Below the pieces are notes generated by a model. The model saw only the letters and a program-made list of their open reading frames with translations, was not told the origin of the DNA and searched no databases. This document shows, one piece after another, positions 34,975 to 47,460 of a DNA stretch of 64,000 nt. Source of the DNA: Trifolium pratense (taxonomy: Eukaryota > Streptophyta > Magnoliopsida > Fabales > Fabaceae); the NCBI RefSeq assembly GCF_020283565.1, contig NC_060061.1, forward strand, positions 35,997,362-36,061,361. Direction: 5' to 3'. Within the stretch, counting starts at the first letter, position 1. The number at the start of each line of letters is the position of its first letter. Both the position numbers and the translations under genes were made by a program.

Positions 34975-36395
34975 CACGTATTTTTAACAAATTTAATGAT
35001 ATAGTTAGTTTTTTCTTTTTTGGTACAAAAGGCCCATAGTTAGTTTTTTCTTAAATACCTATAATGTCTATAAATTTTATATTCCATATAAAAGTACAAA
35101 ATTAAATTTCGATAAACTTAAATTAAACAAGATTTGGGGGAGTAATAAATAAACTAATCGTGTCTTATGGTGGTGGTATTAGTACAAGTACTATAATAAG
35201 CACAGAAAGTGCCAAAAATGCTCAGTTTGATCACATTCGTACTATATGTATGTTATCTGTCTTCTACAGTGTTGAAGATTGAATTGAAAGCATCCCAACA
35301 TACCTTTTCCATGTGTCTGTCTTTCTGTTCCTTCTGTGGGCGGGGTTGGGTTGAGTGTGCGTATCATCATCATCATCAATCATACTGCACTGCAGTGTTT
35401 CAAATTTCAAGATTCTTTAAAACACCTTGAGCTGCGCGCAATGCAATCACAAACACATCAAAAATTTCCCGCTCTCCTCTGGATTGAAGTCAGACAAACT
35501 TCTGCCACAAGTCAAAAAAATTCATATAAATCTCCAATTTCTTACTAGTATAAATTAATTGTTCGTACACAAGAATTAAATAAATAAATAGATAAATTAA
35601 AGAGAAAAATAGTTGATGTTTTAATTCTCTTTATTTCATTAGAGATATTTTTGTAAAATTTTAATCACATTGAAAATTAATAATTGATGTATTTTTAGGG
35701 CTGTAGTTATAACAATTTGTTTAACTAGTACATTGTCTGTCTTTTGTCTCTTGACAAAGAAAAACTATTTTTTTTTTTTAAAATAGATTCTTGTAGTATT
35801 ACATAATTTTGTATAAAAAAAATTTACAAAGAAATTTTTTATAAAAACTTCAAATCAAAATTTGGTTTGAATAGTTATTCTTAAAATGTGATTTTAGGTA
35901 TTTGATCATTTTATTGAAACTTTTTTTGAATATCAAAATTTCGAAAAATCATTTAATTTTGAAGCTATTTCAAATAGATTTTCATAAAAATCATTTTTGA
36001 AATACAACTTTTTGAAAAAATTGTGATTTTGACTATGTTTTTATCTTCAATAATGTGTGTTTATGTTATATGGTGTCGAAATTAATGTTTCAATTTAGAA
36101 AAAAACGAATATAAAAAACTTGTAATATTTTGAAAATCGATCTTAGAAAATATATTTTCAAAAATACAAAGAAAAAAATCCATTTTTTTAAAGCTGAAAC
36201 AAGACCGTATAATAAATTGGGAACTAATTAAGAAGAGTAAAATAATTATAGTAGATTGTGGTCTAAAAGCTTAAACAATAATTATAGTAGATTTTGGTCT
36301 AAAAGCTTAAAGAGTAGTATACTTATTCACAAATATTTTTTGGGAGTATTTTTTTATACTGACCAAATTTTTTTCAACCAAAAGCGAGACTAGGC
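34975..36395. other. Intergenic; short tandem duplication
   Basis: ATTATAGTAGATT(G/T)TGGTCTAAAAGC is present twice in tandem (about 36243-36315). Otherwise A/T-rich with no supported gene; the CATCATCATCATCAATCAT run near 35365 is simple sequence. Confidence 0.45.
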
Positions 36396-36780
36396 ATTTG
36401 GGCATTATTTGATATTGGCCTGTGTAACCTTCCGAATGAAATGCACAACTTATCGAAGGACCTAGATATCATTGCCCTCTTAATCACATGGAATATTTGG
36501 CGCTCTTGAAACAAATTTATTTTTTAAGGTCATCAACTCGTGGTAAGTAAGTTCGACAGCATCCACAATTTTTACACAGTTGCAGGTTGTTCGACAAGTT
36601 TTTGGGGACTTCATCTCATGGTCCTCGTCCAGTCGTCCTTCTAGTAAGATCTCATGGCAGCATGGTGATGGTGAGACCGAGACTATAGTTCTTAATGTAG
36701 ATGGAAGGCACACAAACACCGGAATAACAATCATAATTTTGAAAATGAATCAAATTAACCATCTTCTCAATTTCATGAAA
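36396..36780 (+). pseudogene. LINE 3' remnant (RNase H-like region)
   Basis: Translated fragments LLITWNIWR near 36475, NKFIF near 36510 and ETIVLNVDGRHTNTG near 36675 match in order the end of plant LINE ORF2, where a linker precedes an RNase H-like domain beginning LNVDGS. Frameshifts and stops interrupt it. Confidence 0.6.
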
Positions 36781-37743
36781 CACATTTTTGAACGCAATTA
36801 ATCAAGTGTCACAGGTGTAGGAAAAAATGAATGTCATTACTATATGCTCTTAGCAGGCTTTCTGAAGCAACAAAGAAGGCATAGTCTATCATTTCAAAGA
36901 AGAGCTAATTTGCAAAGCAGGCCTGGTGGAGAAGATGATGAATTTAGTCATGCAGAATAGACCCAATCATTCAGTAGAATAGGTTGTTTGGGTTTGTGGT
37001 AATAGAGGCAAGATCAGAATGACAATTACACCTTTGTGAATCTATGCTCTCAATCACTTTTAGGATTTTGAATTCCTTCTAGTTTTGCTTGCTTTGCTTG
37101 ATATTGAACAAAGATCATTCAAGTGATTTTGCTCTAGTGAGTGTTTGTTTGAGCAGTGGTCTGAACACAGCATTAAGCGTGAAGCTGAAGTGTATAGCTT
37201 CTTCAAATTGCGGTGGAACAAACCTCAAAACGCGAGATTGATAAATTGGAACCCGAACCAAACATACTTATTAGTGTATGTTTAGTCTGTCACAACATGC
37301 CGTGATCTACTTCGAGGATTTGCTAGGAGACATAACATATACTGTTAATAGGGCCAGTTTGATGCTGTTATGTAGTACAGTATTTGCCTGTGCCTAGTAT
37401 TAATTGATCATTACACTATTGACAGAGAAAACAAAGTTAAAATACCAATCCACACACACACACTCATTTACACTTGAGTCAGGGCCTTTTCATTTTACCA
37501 ACAAATTCAACTAGCTAAACTAAGACTTACAAGCACAAAAGAATCAGCATTGCAATTAACATTCAGTTTAAACTCGAACATTTATACAAGTATATAAAGC
37601 ACAATTCGTCGCCTCACATAGACTACTCCCTTTAACAGGGGCTGGTATTAAGCTCCAAGGAACACATAAGACCAAAAAGATATAACAAAACAGCTAATAA
37701 GTCCAAGAAAAATGGCGAATATCTAATCATAGCAATCTATGCA
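36781..37743. other. Intergenic / 3' flank of MHF1
   Basis: No ORF of substance. The 3' part (about 37450-37743) is probably the 3' UTR of the minus-strand gene that ends at 37744. Confidence 0.4.
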
Positions 37744-38569
37744 CTAAACAGTTGTTTTGTCATTCTTCTTAACCTCTTTCTTTCGCTTCCTTTCAGATAG
37801 ACGATCTTTGACTTTTAAATCATTGGAGAAATCCCTCAACAAGGCAGATAAATTTTCATTTCGATGCGCTGAACCAAAATACATACTATAATTAATTTAG
37901 TGATTAATTTGTTTAGATTCTTAAAAACAAAAATTAACATATACAAACTATACACAACAGATCCAATACCAAAATATTCGAACAAAAAGTAGGCAAAATT
38001 GCAAAAACTAACCGCAGAGTATGACATCTTCCATATTTACAGATTTACGATTTGCATGCTGTGAGAATAGTTGAAGATCCATAGCTAATCGTTCTGCTCA
38101 CATAACAATTCATTTAATCTCATTAATTAATTCAGCACTCAACATTATGAAATCAGCATAAAACCGATACTATACTTAATTAATCCATCAATTTCTAAAT
38201 ATAAGCCTTAATCAGATGTTAATTTGAATTACCGGAAGAAAATGATAACTGTATATTACCGGTGTATTTGAAGGCCAAATCAGCAACGCAAGCAACTACG
38301 ACTTTCGATACTTCCATTCCGCTTTTGTTTACTGCAAATCGAAAACGAGAATTAGGAACTAGAATCTTGAACTGTTTCTCCGTCAAAAAAATTGAAGAAA
38401 GTGTAAAAATCAATGAAAATTGAGTGTGAGAAGGATTGAATTGAATCGAACCTTGGGATTCGGCGATTGAGATTGCGGAGAGTCTGAATCTGTCTCGTAA
38501 AAGCTTCATTTCCAAATCGTTTTCAACTTCGCTGGTGGTACCGCTTCCACCTATCCCTTCCGTTGCCAT
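37744..38569 (-). CDS. MHF1: MHF1 / CENP-S histone-fold protein, 131 aa
   Basis: MHF1 pairs with MHF2 (CENP-X) to form a histone-fold tetramer that works with the FANCM helicase at DNA crossovers and, in animals, at centromeres. Four exons: 38569-38452, 38331-38260, 38093-38013, 37868-37744. The total is 396 bp and the frame closes at TAG. The histone fold spans about residues 20-105: DRFRLSAISIAE (helix 1), SKVVVACVADLAFKYTERLA (long helix 2), DLQLFSQHANRKSVNMEDV and LCAHRNENLSALL. It resembles human CENP-S in order and length (human about 138 aa). The tail is lysine/arginine-rich (ERKRKKEVKKND), likely nuclear and DNA-contacting. The start is the first ATG of the exon; an acidic/glycine-rich lead of about 20 aa precedes the fold. 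The gene head faces the alpha-mannosidase 1.4 kb away. Confidence 0.88.
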
Positions 38570-39437
38570 TTCCGATTTCCAGATTCAATGGAGGGAAAAT
38601 CAAATCTCGCTAACTGCCACGGGCTCAATTTCTTATATACCCGGTTCAGGTAACCCCATTCAGATACGGGCTTTTCTCTTATATTATAATAATATGGAGA
38701 TACTATTTGCACCTCCACTTTTGAATTTGATAGCTAGTTTTTGCTTTGATTATAAATTTTTATTATTCATCTTTTTGTATTTTTTTAATTAAATTTATTT
38801 TCAAATATATAAAAATATGATTATTTTACACATTTCAGTTCACTCTTGTGATATATTCAAATTTTATATAACATTTAATTGAGTTTATTTGAAAAATTAG
38901 TTTTCTAAATTGTAAACATCGTTCAATATAGTTTCTCATTTCTGAACAAATACATTTTTGAAACTGTAAAATATTATTTGAAAACTAATCTAGTTCATGG
39001 TCAATTATGACATCAAGTGGTTTCATCCCCTTTCAATCGCAGTTGCTAAAATGGTTCGTTTGATAAACTCTGTTGTTGGATTGATGTCTTAGTGTAGTGT
39101 TTGTTTCGTTCGGATTGACGGATCTTCTCCGACTCATTACAAGTTCAACCAATAATATACAAATTTAGAAGCATATATATTGTATCTAGAGTAAGTGACT
39201 TATGGCGGCAATCACTAGGGTCAGTTTTCTCTCAACCTCAAATGTTTTTTGTCAATATATAACATAATCGGTCATCTCAGAGACCACATTAGTCAACAAC
39301 ATGCAAGCATCTGCAAATATTTTTTTTTCCTGAAGTTGAATAGCATCAAAGACGGTAGATCTCAAATCCCTACTCATCTTTGACTATATGTACTAATTTA
39401 CTTTGATTGTTAAAATTTGAATTTTGCTTTGTTAACC
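38570..39437. promoter_or_regulatory. Divergent upstream region of MHF1
   Basis: The first 100 bp is likely the MHF1 5' leader and promoter. No sharp promoter element could be assigned. The rest is A/T-rich. Confidence 0.35.
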
Positions 39438-39584
39438 CTGACAATTTTTTTTGTCAGGTAATGGCTAGAAATGGTAGTCTAGTGACTAAAAATTTCACCT
39501 TTAAAGTGGATAAGTGGGGTGTTCCGGGTTCAAATCCCGGGCCCTACATATAAAATGTGATATCCGGACAACACTGACAATTTT
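39438..39584 (+). mobile_element. tRNA-related SINE, family 1, with 11-bp target duplication
   Basis: CTGACAATTTT at 39438-39448 and 39574-39584 brackets about 125 bp. Box A-like GGTAGTCTAGTGACTAAA and box B CCGGGTTCAAATCCCGG are followed by CCTACATATAAAATGTGATA. It sits about 400 bp before the alpha-mannosidase start codon. Confidence 0.8.
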
Positions 39585-39984
39585 ATATGAGTAATATCTC
39601 AACACATTATATTGTCTGATTGTATGTTGTTATTTTAACATTTTTTGTTTGGAGTTGGATACTGAAATAAAAAGCAATCTGATCATGCACTAATCGTTTT
39701 AGCTGTTTTCATTCTTGTTCTTTTCCTCCTATCCAATGAGGCAAGATATCCACACCTTATCATTAACCATTTTAAAGTTTTATCAATGTCTTCGAAATCA
39801 TAAACTGACAGTGACTTGTTGTCACAAGCAACCTTAATAATTCCTCATTATCCTCTCCCAAAACGACAAACAAAACCCGATAATCATATTGCACAATATC
39901 ATCCGCTCCTAATACTTTAACTTTATTAAACCATTTTTTGTTCTTGACACTGTGTTGTGTTCTTGGTTGCTTAGTCTTGAATCA

Positions 39985-42900
39985 ATGGATAGTGGTGGTT
40001 CTCTCATATTTCCATTGTTTTTACTCTTCTTGTTTTGGTGTATCATTTCATCTGAATCACAATTCATAAGCTACAATACTACCTCAACCATTGTTCCTGG
40101 GAAGCTTAATGTTCATTTGGTCGCTCATACTCATGATGATGTTGGATGGTTGAAAACCGTTGATCAGTACTATGTTGGTTCCAACAACTCCATTCAGGTC
40201 ATCATCTCTTCCATACACACTCTCTTTAACTCAATTGAATTCGAAAGATTTTGAGGTTGTTTTTTACTGTTGTTGTAAATGCAGGGAGCATGTGTTCAAA
40301 ATGTGCTTGATTCTCTTATACCGGCTTTGTTAGCAGACAAGAACCGTAAATTCATCTATGTTGAACAGGCAAGACTATATACCATCTTTGTATCTCTCTG
40401 ACACGACACTGACACGTGTAGTTGCTTCAAATATTTCATTTTATCAAATTATTACTGATGTCAATGTGATAGTGCCGTGTCTGGTGTTTGTGTCTGTGCT
40501 TTAGTGCTATGCACGCAATCTTGATAAACAGTCTTTTTCAAAACAATTTTTATACTAGGCCAACCATCATAGCGCTGATTAATTAAGAAGATAATTCTAA
40601 CTCAGTTGATTGCGTTTTCTTTTGTGATCATGAATGATGAACTTATAGAGGTTTGTTGTTTGTATTGTAGGCATTCTTCCAGCGTTGGTGGAGAGCACAG
40701 AGTGAAGTTGTTCAGAAAACAGTCAAGCAGCTGGTCAACTCTGGTCAATTGGAATTCATGTATTCATCAATCTCACCATTATCTAGTGGAAATTAAAGTA
40801 TGAATTTTTTTTTCAGTTACAATGACATCAATAGTTGATCCCGAGATTTCTTCTGATTGTAGAAATGGAGGTATGTGTATGCATGATGAGGCTGCTACAC
40901 ATTACATTGACATGATTGATCAGACAACCCTTGGACATCGATTCATCAAAGACGAATTCGGCATAACACCAAGAATAGGATGGCAAATTGATCCATTTGG
41001 ACATTCTGCAGTGCAGGCCTACTTGATGGGAGCAGAGGTACCTATTCTGTTAAATTATATGCATAATATCAATTTGATGATGAAAAATAATTTTTTTGAA
41101 GTTGATTTACATATAACTATAAACCTCTACCCTTGTTGGCATAGGTTGGATTTGACTCTTTATTCTTTGCACGGATCGACTACCAAGACCGAGCTAAGAG
41201 AAAAGATGAAAAAAGTCTTGAAGTTGTGTGGCAGGGCTCTAAGACCTTTGGTTCATCTGCACAGGTGATTGATTCACAGTGGTTTATGTTTATGTTAACG
41301 TTGCATATGAAATTATTTAATTTTATTTTATCTTGGCTTCTGTTTGGTTCATTCCATCATCCTAGTACCCTTACAAATACTTAAAATTTCCCATTGATAT
41401 AGATATTTTCTGATGCGTTCCCTGTGAATTATGAACCTCCCAGTAATTTCTACTATGAAGTAGATAGTGATTCTCCGCTTGTTCAGGTAAAATCTGAGTC
41501 AAATATTGCTGTAAGGCTTATTAGCTATTGATAGACGATACGAGTCAACTAAATTTCAATGTTTTTAACTTGAAGGACGATATCAATTTGTTTGACTACA
41601 ATGTCCCTCAAAGAGTAAATGAGTTTGTCGCAGCTGCAATATCACAGGTATTCATATTTACTGTCATTCGAACGATCAAAACTTCATCAGTCACAATTTG
41701 AAAAGGGTTTGAGTCAACAACTCCAATGTCTATCCTGTCTCAGGCCAATATAACGCGCACAAATCATATAATGTGGACAATGGGGACAGATTTCCAGTAC
41801 CAATATGCACATACCTGGTTTAGGCAACTGGACAAGTTTATTAACTATGTTAACCAGGTTGCTTATCTTCATCTCTTTGATTAATACAATAGTTTCTAAA
41901 TTAAGCTTATTTTTCCAAGAGCGCTTTGACACACTAATAGGCCAGACGACTAATGCTTATTTAGGATGGACGAGTTAATGCCTTATACTCAACACCGTCA
42001 ATATATACTGATGCAAAACATGCTGCAAATGAAGCTTGGCCAATCAAGACGGATGACTATTTTCCGTAAGTTCCAAATGCAAAATGTGCAATATATAAGC
42101 TATCAACTCCACACCATGTTCAGGAAGAAGCTTTAGATTGTAGCTTATGTCCACAACATGACTTTGAGAATCACATTAGGGGCTTCACTGCCTACCCAAA
42201 TAGTTTAACTCAATAGTAGCATTGTTCTAACTTGTTATTTCATATTTGCACCATGCATTTATTAGGTATGCTGATCGTGTAAATGGCTACTGGACGGGGT
42301 ATTTTACAAGTAGGCCAGCACTCAAAGGTTATGTTAGATTGTTGAGTGGTTACTACTTGGTAAGCCTTCTAATTCTGAGTTCCTCTTTTTAGCTGAAAGC
42401 TGTGACTGAGCATTTTAATGGTTCGACCTTGAATTCCGCTGGACTATTTTGCAATGTTAACAAAATTTCACAACTTAGCTCTTATTGCCATTGAATCTTG
42501 AAATAGGCAGCAAGGCAGTTGGAGTATTTCAAAGGGAAGAGTGCCTTAGGTCCTAATACTGAATCTTTGGCTGATGCTTTGGCTATTGCTCAACACCACG
42601 ATGCGGTATCTGGTACATCAAAGCAGCATGTGGCTAATGATTATGCAAAACGGCTTTCAATAGGTTATACAAAGGTGATACTTAACTATTTATATTCTCT
42701 TTGAAATTAGTATTCTTGAATATGAACTCAAAAATGTTTTTCGTTTTGGTGTCTAATTCAGGCTGAGAAAGCTGTTTCAGCATCACTTGCTTTCTTGACA
42801 GAGGCAGCAACCAAAACCGGTCATAGGACTCCTCAGATTCAATTTCAACAGGCAAGTAGTAACGTTCTTTGATTCAACCATTGTGAGATGTGCTACTCTA

Positions 42901-45900
42901 ATTCCTTAACTATCCTACAGTCTATTGATTTCTAGTCGTCAAATAACATCTTAACATAAGTAAAATTCGGAAGACTTGAGCTGAGATTGAGTTAATGGCC
43001 ATGCCTTTTCATTGTAACCATTGGTTTTTATTAATATCCTTTTATCTCTTCCATCTTGTCATTTCAGTGTCCACTTCTTAACATAAGTTACTGTCCTGCA
43101 TCAGAAGTTGACTTCTCAGATGGGAAAAATCTGGTGAGGAGTTATGCCTATGACATTTAATCTGTTGCTTATCAGAATGAAGAAGACTGTTATTAAGTTT
43201 TCATGATATATATTGCTTCCTGTAGGTTGTCGTCATTTACAATCCTCTTGGATGGAAAAGAGAGGATGTTATAAGGATCCCTGTGAGTTCTTCCTTTCAA
43301 GGACAAAACACTACCATCCTCAAATACTGCTTTTGTCTGACATAACTTGTCTATCAAATTTGTCATAGGTTGCCAATGAAAATGTCGTTGTTCGGGATTC
43401 TAGTGGGAAAGAAATCCAATCACAGCTGCTGCCAATACCTGATTCTTTTCTTGGTTTAAGAAACTACCATGCTGCAGCATACCTAGGAGTATCTCCAAAT
43501 GTAAACCCTAAATATTGGCTTGCTTTTTCAGCTATTGTTCCTCCACTTGGTTTTAGCACTTACTATGTGTCAAAAGATAAACAAGCAGGTTAGTTCTGAT
43601 AATCTGTGATTTCCTTCCTGTGAGTTGTATTATCACTCATTCAAAATTCAAATACCTTGCAATTGCAGCTACTATTTCAGATAGACATATAGGATATAGA
43701 TCAGGGAGTCCGAACGATACGTTTGAAGTAGGCCTAGGAAACTTGAAACTTATTTACTCTGGGAAGGAAGGGAAACTTACTCAATATATCAACAGAAAAA
43801 GGAAGGTATGTGATTTGGATGGCACATTACTATATACTATAATTTATCTTCATTTAGAGCTAAAACATAAACATTGTTAGTGCTGCTAAAAATGTATGCT
43901 ATATGTTTTATTTTATCTGACACGAGTTCTAAGTTTCCGTTCACAACGAAAGGTCAAAGAATCTCTAGAGCAGACATACAAGTATTATGCCTCATATGGG
44001 AATGACTTTACAGCAAATGCTCAGGTGATAATGTTTCTTCTATCCTTATAATTTTGATTGAATTATCTTTCCCTAATACTTCATTTTATTACTACGATAA
44101 TTGGTTTGATCTTGATTACTTATATCAAGCTATTGTTTTAAATGTTATCAATTTAAAAAGGCGTCAGGAGCATATATTTTTCGCCCTAATGGTTCATCAA
44201 TTCAAATCAACCCCAACGGGACGGTAAAATCATACGTGAATTGTGAACTACTTGTGTTCAATTACCTTACCAATATTCAGTGTAACAAGAGATTAATGAG
44301 TTTTCATTTTCAAAAAATTCAGTCTCCTCTCACAGTTTTGCGTGGACCAGTCGTGCATGAAGTGCATCAGCAGATCAATTCATGGATATACCAGGTAGTA
44401 TTCAACAATAGTTTTTAACAAAAGATATACACAACTTTTATTTTCAATAGAATTTGGAATTTATTAGAGGTATGCATGCAGTAGGCTTATTCTTTAGTGT
44501 CCCTTGCGAAAGGTCCATACGGCTATATCGGTATTTGACTATTTGCTTAATTGAACAGACCACAAGACTGTTCAAAGGAAAAGAGCATGCTGAAGTTGAG
44601 TTTATTGTAAGTCTTGAGTTGTTCTATTTTATTCCTGATTTTCTAAAGTAAGTACTCGATAGTTGATACTTTAGGTTCTAAGAGCTCATAATCATGAAAA
44701 TTTTGTTGAAATCAGGTTGGACCTATACCGATTGACAATGGAATTGGCAAAGAAATTGCAACCGAGATTAAAACAAATCTAACAAGCAGCAAAACCTTCT
44801 ATACTGATTCTAATGGACGTGATTTCATTGAACGTGTATGTCAAACAGGTTTATCAATTGTTTTCTAGTTAGAGTTTTTCCATGCCAATGCCAAATATGA
44901 TGAGTTTTTAACTGTTTTGACGATGCATATCTTTACAGGTTCGAGACTATAGAAAAGACTGGAACTTGGAAGTGAATCAACCTGTTGCCGGAAATTACTA
45001 CCCTGTATGTTATGTTGAACCATGTGTATTACAAGATCCTACATTTATACATATGAAGACGTCGTCAATTAATGAAATCTATATTCTTGTTTCAGATCAA
45101 TCTTGGTATTTACCTAAAAGATAACAACAGAGAGTTTTCTGTATTGGTAGATAGGTCTGTGGGAGGTTCCAGCATCTTAGATGGGCAATTAGAGCTAATG
45201 GTTCATAGGTTTGTTATGCGCCAATACTCATTATGCATCATTCCATATTGGCATATCCTAACAAATAAATAACTTATTCCATTTTTCACCCTTTCATTTA
45301 GGAGGATACTTAATGATGATTCCAGAGGTGTTGCCGAGGCACTAAACGAAACAGTTTGCGTCTCTAATAAGTGCACAGGCTTAACAGTAAGAAAATCGAA
45401 GTAGTCTGTCAGTTATCAGGCAGAAAGGATCATAGTTTTCACATGTTGCTTATTCATCATATACAATAATTTTGGCAGGTTTTAGGGAAGTACTATTTCA
45501 GAATTGATCCTGTAGGAGAGGGAGCTAGATGGCGTCGAACATTTGGTCAAGAGATATACTCTCCATTTCTTTTAGCCTTCACAGAGGTGGTTAATGAATG
45601 GTTGTTATTAGAAGTGTCTGCATTTCTCAGTGAGCTGAATTTATAGTTAAAATAACTCGTCACTCGTGTTTATTTTTGTCTTTTAGTGTGAAGGTAACTG
45701 GGGAGATTCTCATGTCACAACGTTCTCAGGAATAGATTCCTCGTACAGCTTACCAGAAAATGTTGCAATAATAACCCTCCAGGTGAGGCTGATGTAACTT
45801 ACTACTCATTTATACCTTTCACCTTCTATTGTCAAAGAAGAGATATACTATATCGTCGTAGAATTACCTAAAAGAACATAAATCACAAACATCCAAAAAA

Positions 45901-46587
45901 TGCTGAGTTCTTTAATGGTCACTCTTGACGATTTACATCTTATTGTAATCTGTAGGATCTTGGCGATGGAAAAATTCTCCTTCGGCTGGCGCACTTATAT
46001 GAGGTATATTCTCTTTAGCTTTTAACAAGTCACATAAAACTTTTAGATAATGGTCTTTATATAACTGAAATATGATTTAGTTCCTTTCTGCATAATCAGC
46101 TAGTGGTGATTTATTCAAAACCAATAAGTTATTTATCTTTCTCATTTTCTCTTCATTGTTTCTACTGTTTTTTAGCCTTTTTTCTTTCATTTTCCAAACA
46201 CTGATTTTCTTTTTTCGTGACAACGCAAGATTGGCGAGGACGCGCATCTCTCAGTAAAGTCAAGTTTAGAGCTTAAAAAGGTGTTCCACAATAAACAGGT
46301 AGAACAACATTGACTACTGATAATACTTCAATTCATATGAAGCTTTACATTTGTCTAAGATTTTTCGTATATAATTGCGTTGTGTTCAGATAAACAAAGT
46401 AACCGAGGTAAGCTTATCAGCTAACCAAGAAAGAGCAGAAATGGAGAAGAAGAGATTAGTGTGGCAAGTTAAAGGGTCATCTCGAGAACCGCAGGTGTCG
46501 AGGGGAGGACCAGTTGATCCAGAAAAGCTAATTGTAGAACTTGCTCCCATGGAAATAAGGACTTTTATTATCAATATTAACCAATAA
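39985..46587 (+). CDS. Alpha-mannosidase, GH38 lysosomal/vacuolar type, 1013 aa
   Basis: Hydrolyses terminal alpha-mannose from N-glycans in the vacuole or apoplast. Exons: 39985-40197, 40285-40368, 40671-40759, 40863-41037, 41145-41264, 41403-41486, 41576-41647, 41744-41857, 41965-42065, 42266-42359, 42507-42674, 42762-42851, 43068-43133, 43226-43282, 43369-43588, 43669-43805, 43953-44024, 44161-44223, 44323-44394, 44559-44606, 44716-44835, 44939-45004, 45096-45208, 45302-45386, 45479-45586, 45687-45782, 45956-46003, 46230-46298, 46390-46587. The total is 3042 bp and the frame closes. Residues 1-28 are a signal peptide ([17 protein letters not shown]). HTHDDVGW (48-55) holds zinc ligands; FFARIDYQD (194-202) holds the catalytic nucleophile Asp199; [15 protein letters not shown] (about 409-423) supplies another metal ligand. 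Several N-glycosylation sequons are present. Introns 2 and 12 have GC donors (40369, 42852). Full family length; the gene appears intact. Confidence 0.95.
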
Positions 46588-47460
46588 AGTTGCATGCATT
46601 GGGAGGGAATGGATCTTTTAGTTTGAGATTTTATGGTGAAAAAATTGTGCTTATAAGAACAATATTCTATCAATAAAATTGTTAAGGTCTCACTTATGTA
46701 ATAATTTAATTGATGAGAGACATCATGCACAAAATTTTCATGTGATTAAATAAGTCTAAATTTTAGGACAAGATATCCATTTCCTTACATCATAGTGAAA
46801 AATAAACAATGCTGTTAGAAATGTAAATAAGTTCAAGGTCTGTTTGGCTAAAGTTGTAAGAACTCATTTTCATTGCCAATAAAGTTAATTGATTGAATTT
46901 GAGAATCATTGTTAGTGTTTTAGTTTAATCATTAAGCTAAGTATGTCATACTACAAAATGTGCATTAAAATGTACAAGCTACATAACGAAAATAGGTTGT
47001 GTCGCTAACGAAAATATATACTGTATTCAAGATAATTAAAATGTACAAGTTACATAACGAAAATATATATATATATATATTTAAGATAATTAAACATACG
47101 GATAATAATGTGTTGCTAACACTTTTTGAATGACAAAATAAATTATCTTAAAAACTATATCCATAGAACTACGAAGGAAAATAGGTAGATAATAGTTGTG
47201 TTGTGTCTATAGAGAAAGAGAGAGATTAGATTTCTTGTGACAGACATGAAATATCGCAACTACTGCTTCAAATGTGCTCTAAATAACTTGAACAAAAAAT
47301 ATAATTAAACAAATCAACCAAATACCTCTCTTTTTTCTCTTTTGTTTTTTTATCACCTTAGAATAGTTTGACTTTTTCAGCAAAAAACAAAAGAAGAAGA
47401 AGAACGTGACACCAACTAAAAACAAGAATATTGATTGATAAAACATTGTTTTCTGTTGAA
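46588..47460. other. Intergenic between alpha-mannosidase and AGD gene
   Basis: Mannosidase 3' UTR, then A/T-rich DNA. A segment AAAATGTACAAG(C/T)TACATAACGA is duplicated near 46970 and 47039, with a (TA)n tract at about 47065-47082. A GA-rich patch near 47210 and a CT/T-rich leader near 47330 precede the next gene. Confidence 0.45.

Noticed and set aside
40811..40862. Earlier acceptor (TTTCAG near 40815) for mannosidase exon 4
   Set aside because: Using it inserts an unrelated segment (including [11 protein letters not shown]) and breaks the family sequence [14 protein letters not shown]; the acceptor at 40861-40862 restores it and the frame.
46386..46730. 114-aa minus-strand ORF
   Set aside because: Antisense of the last alpha-mannosidase exon and its 3' UTR.
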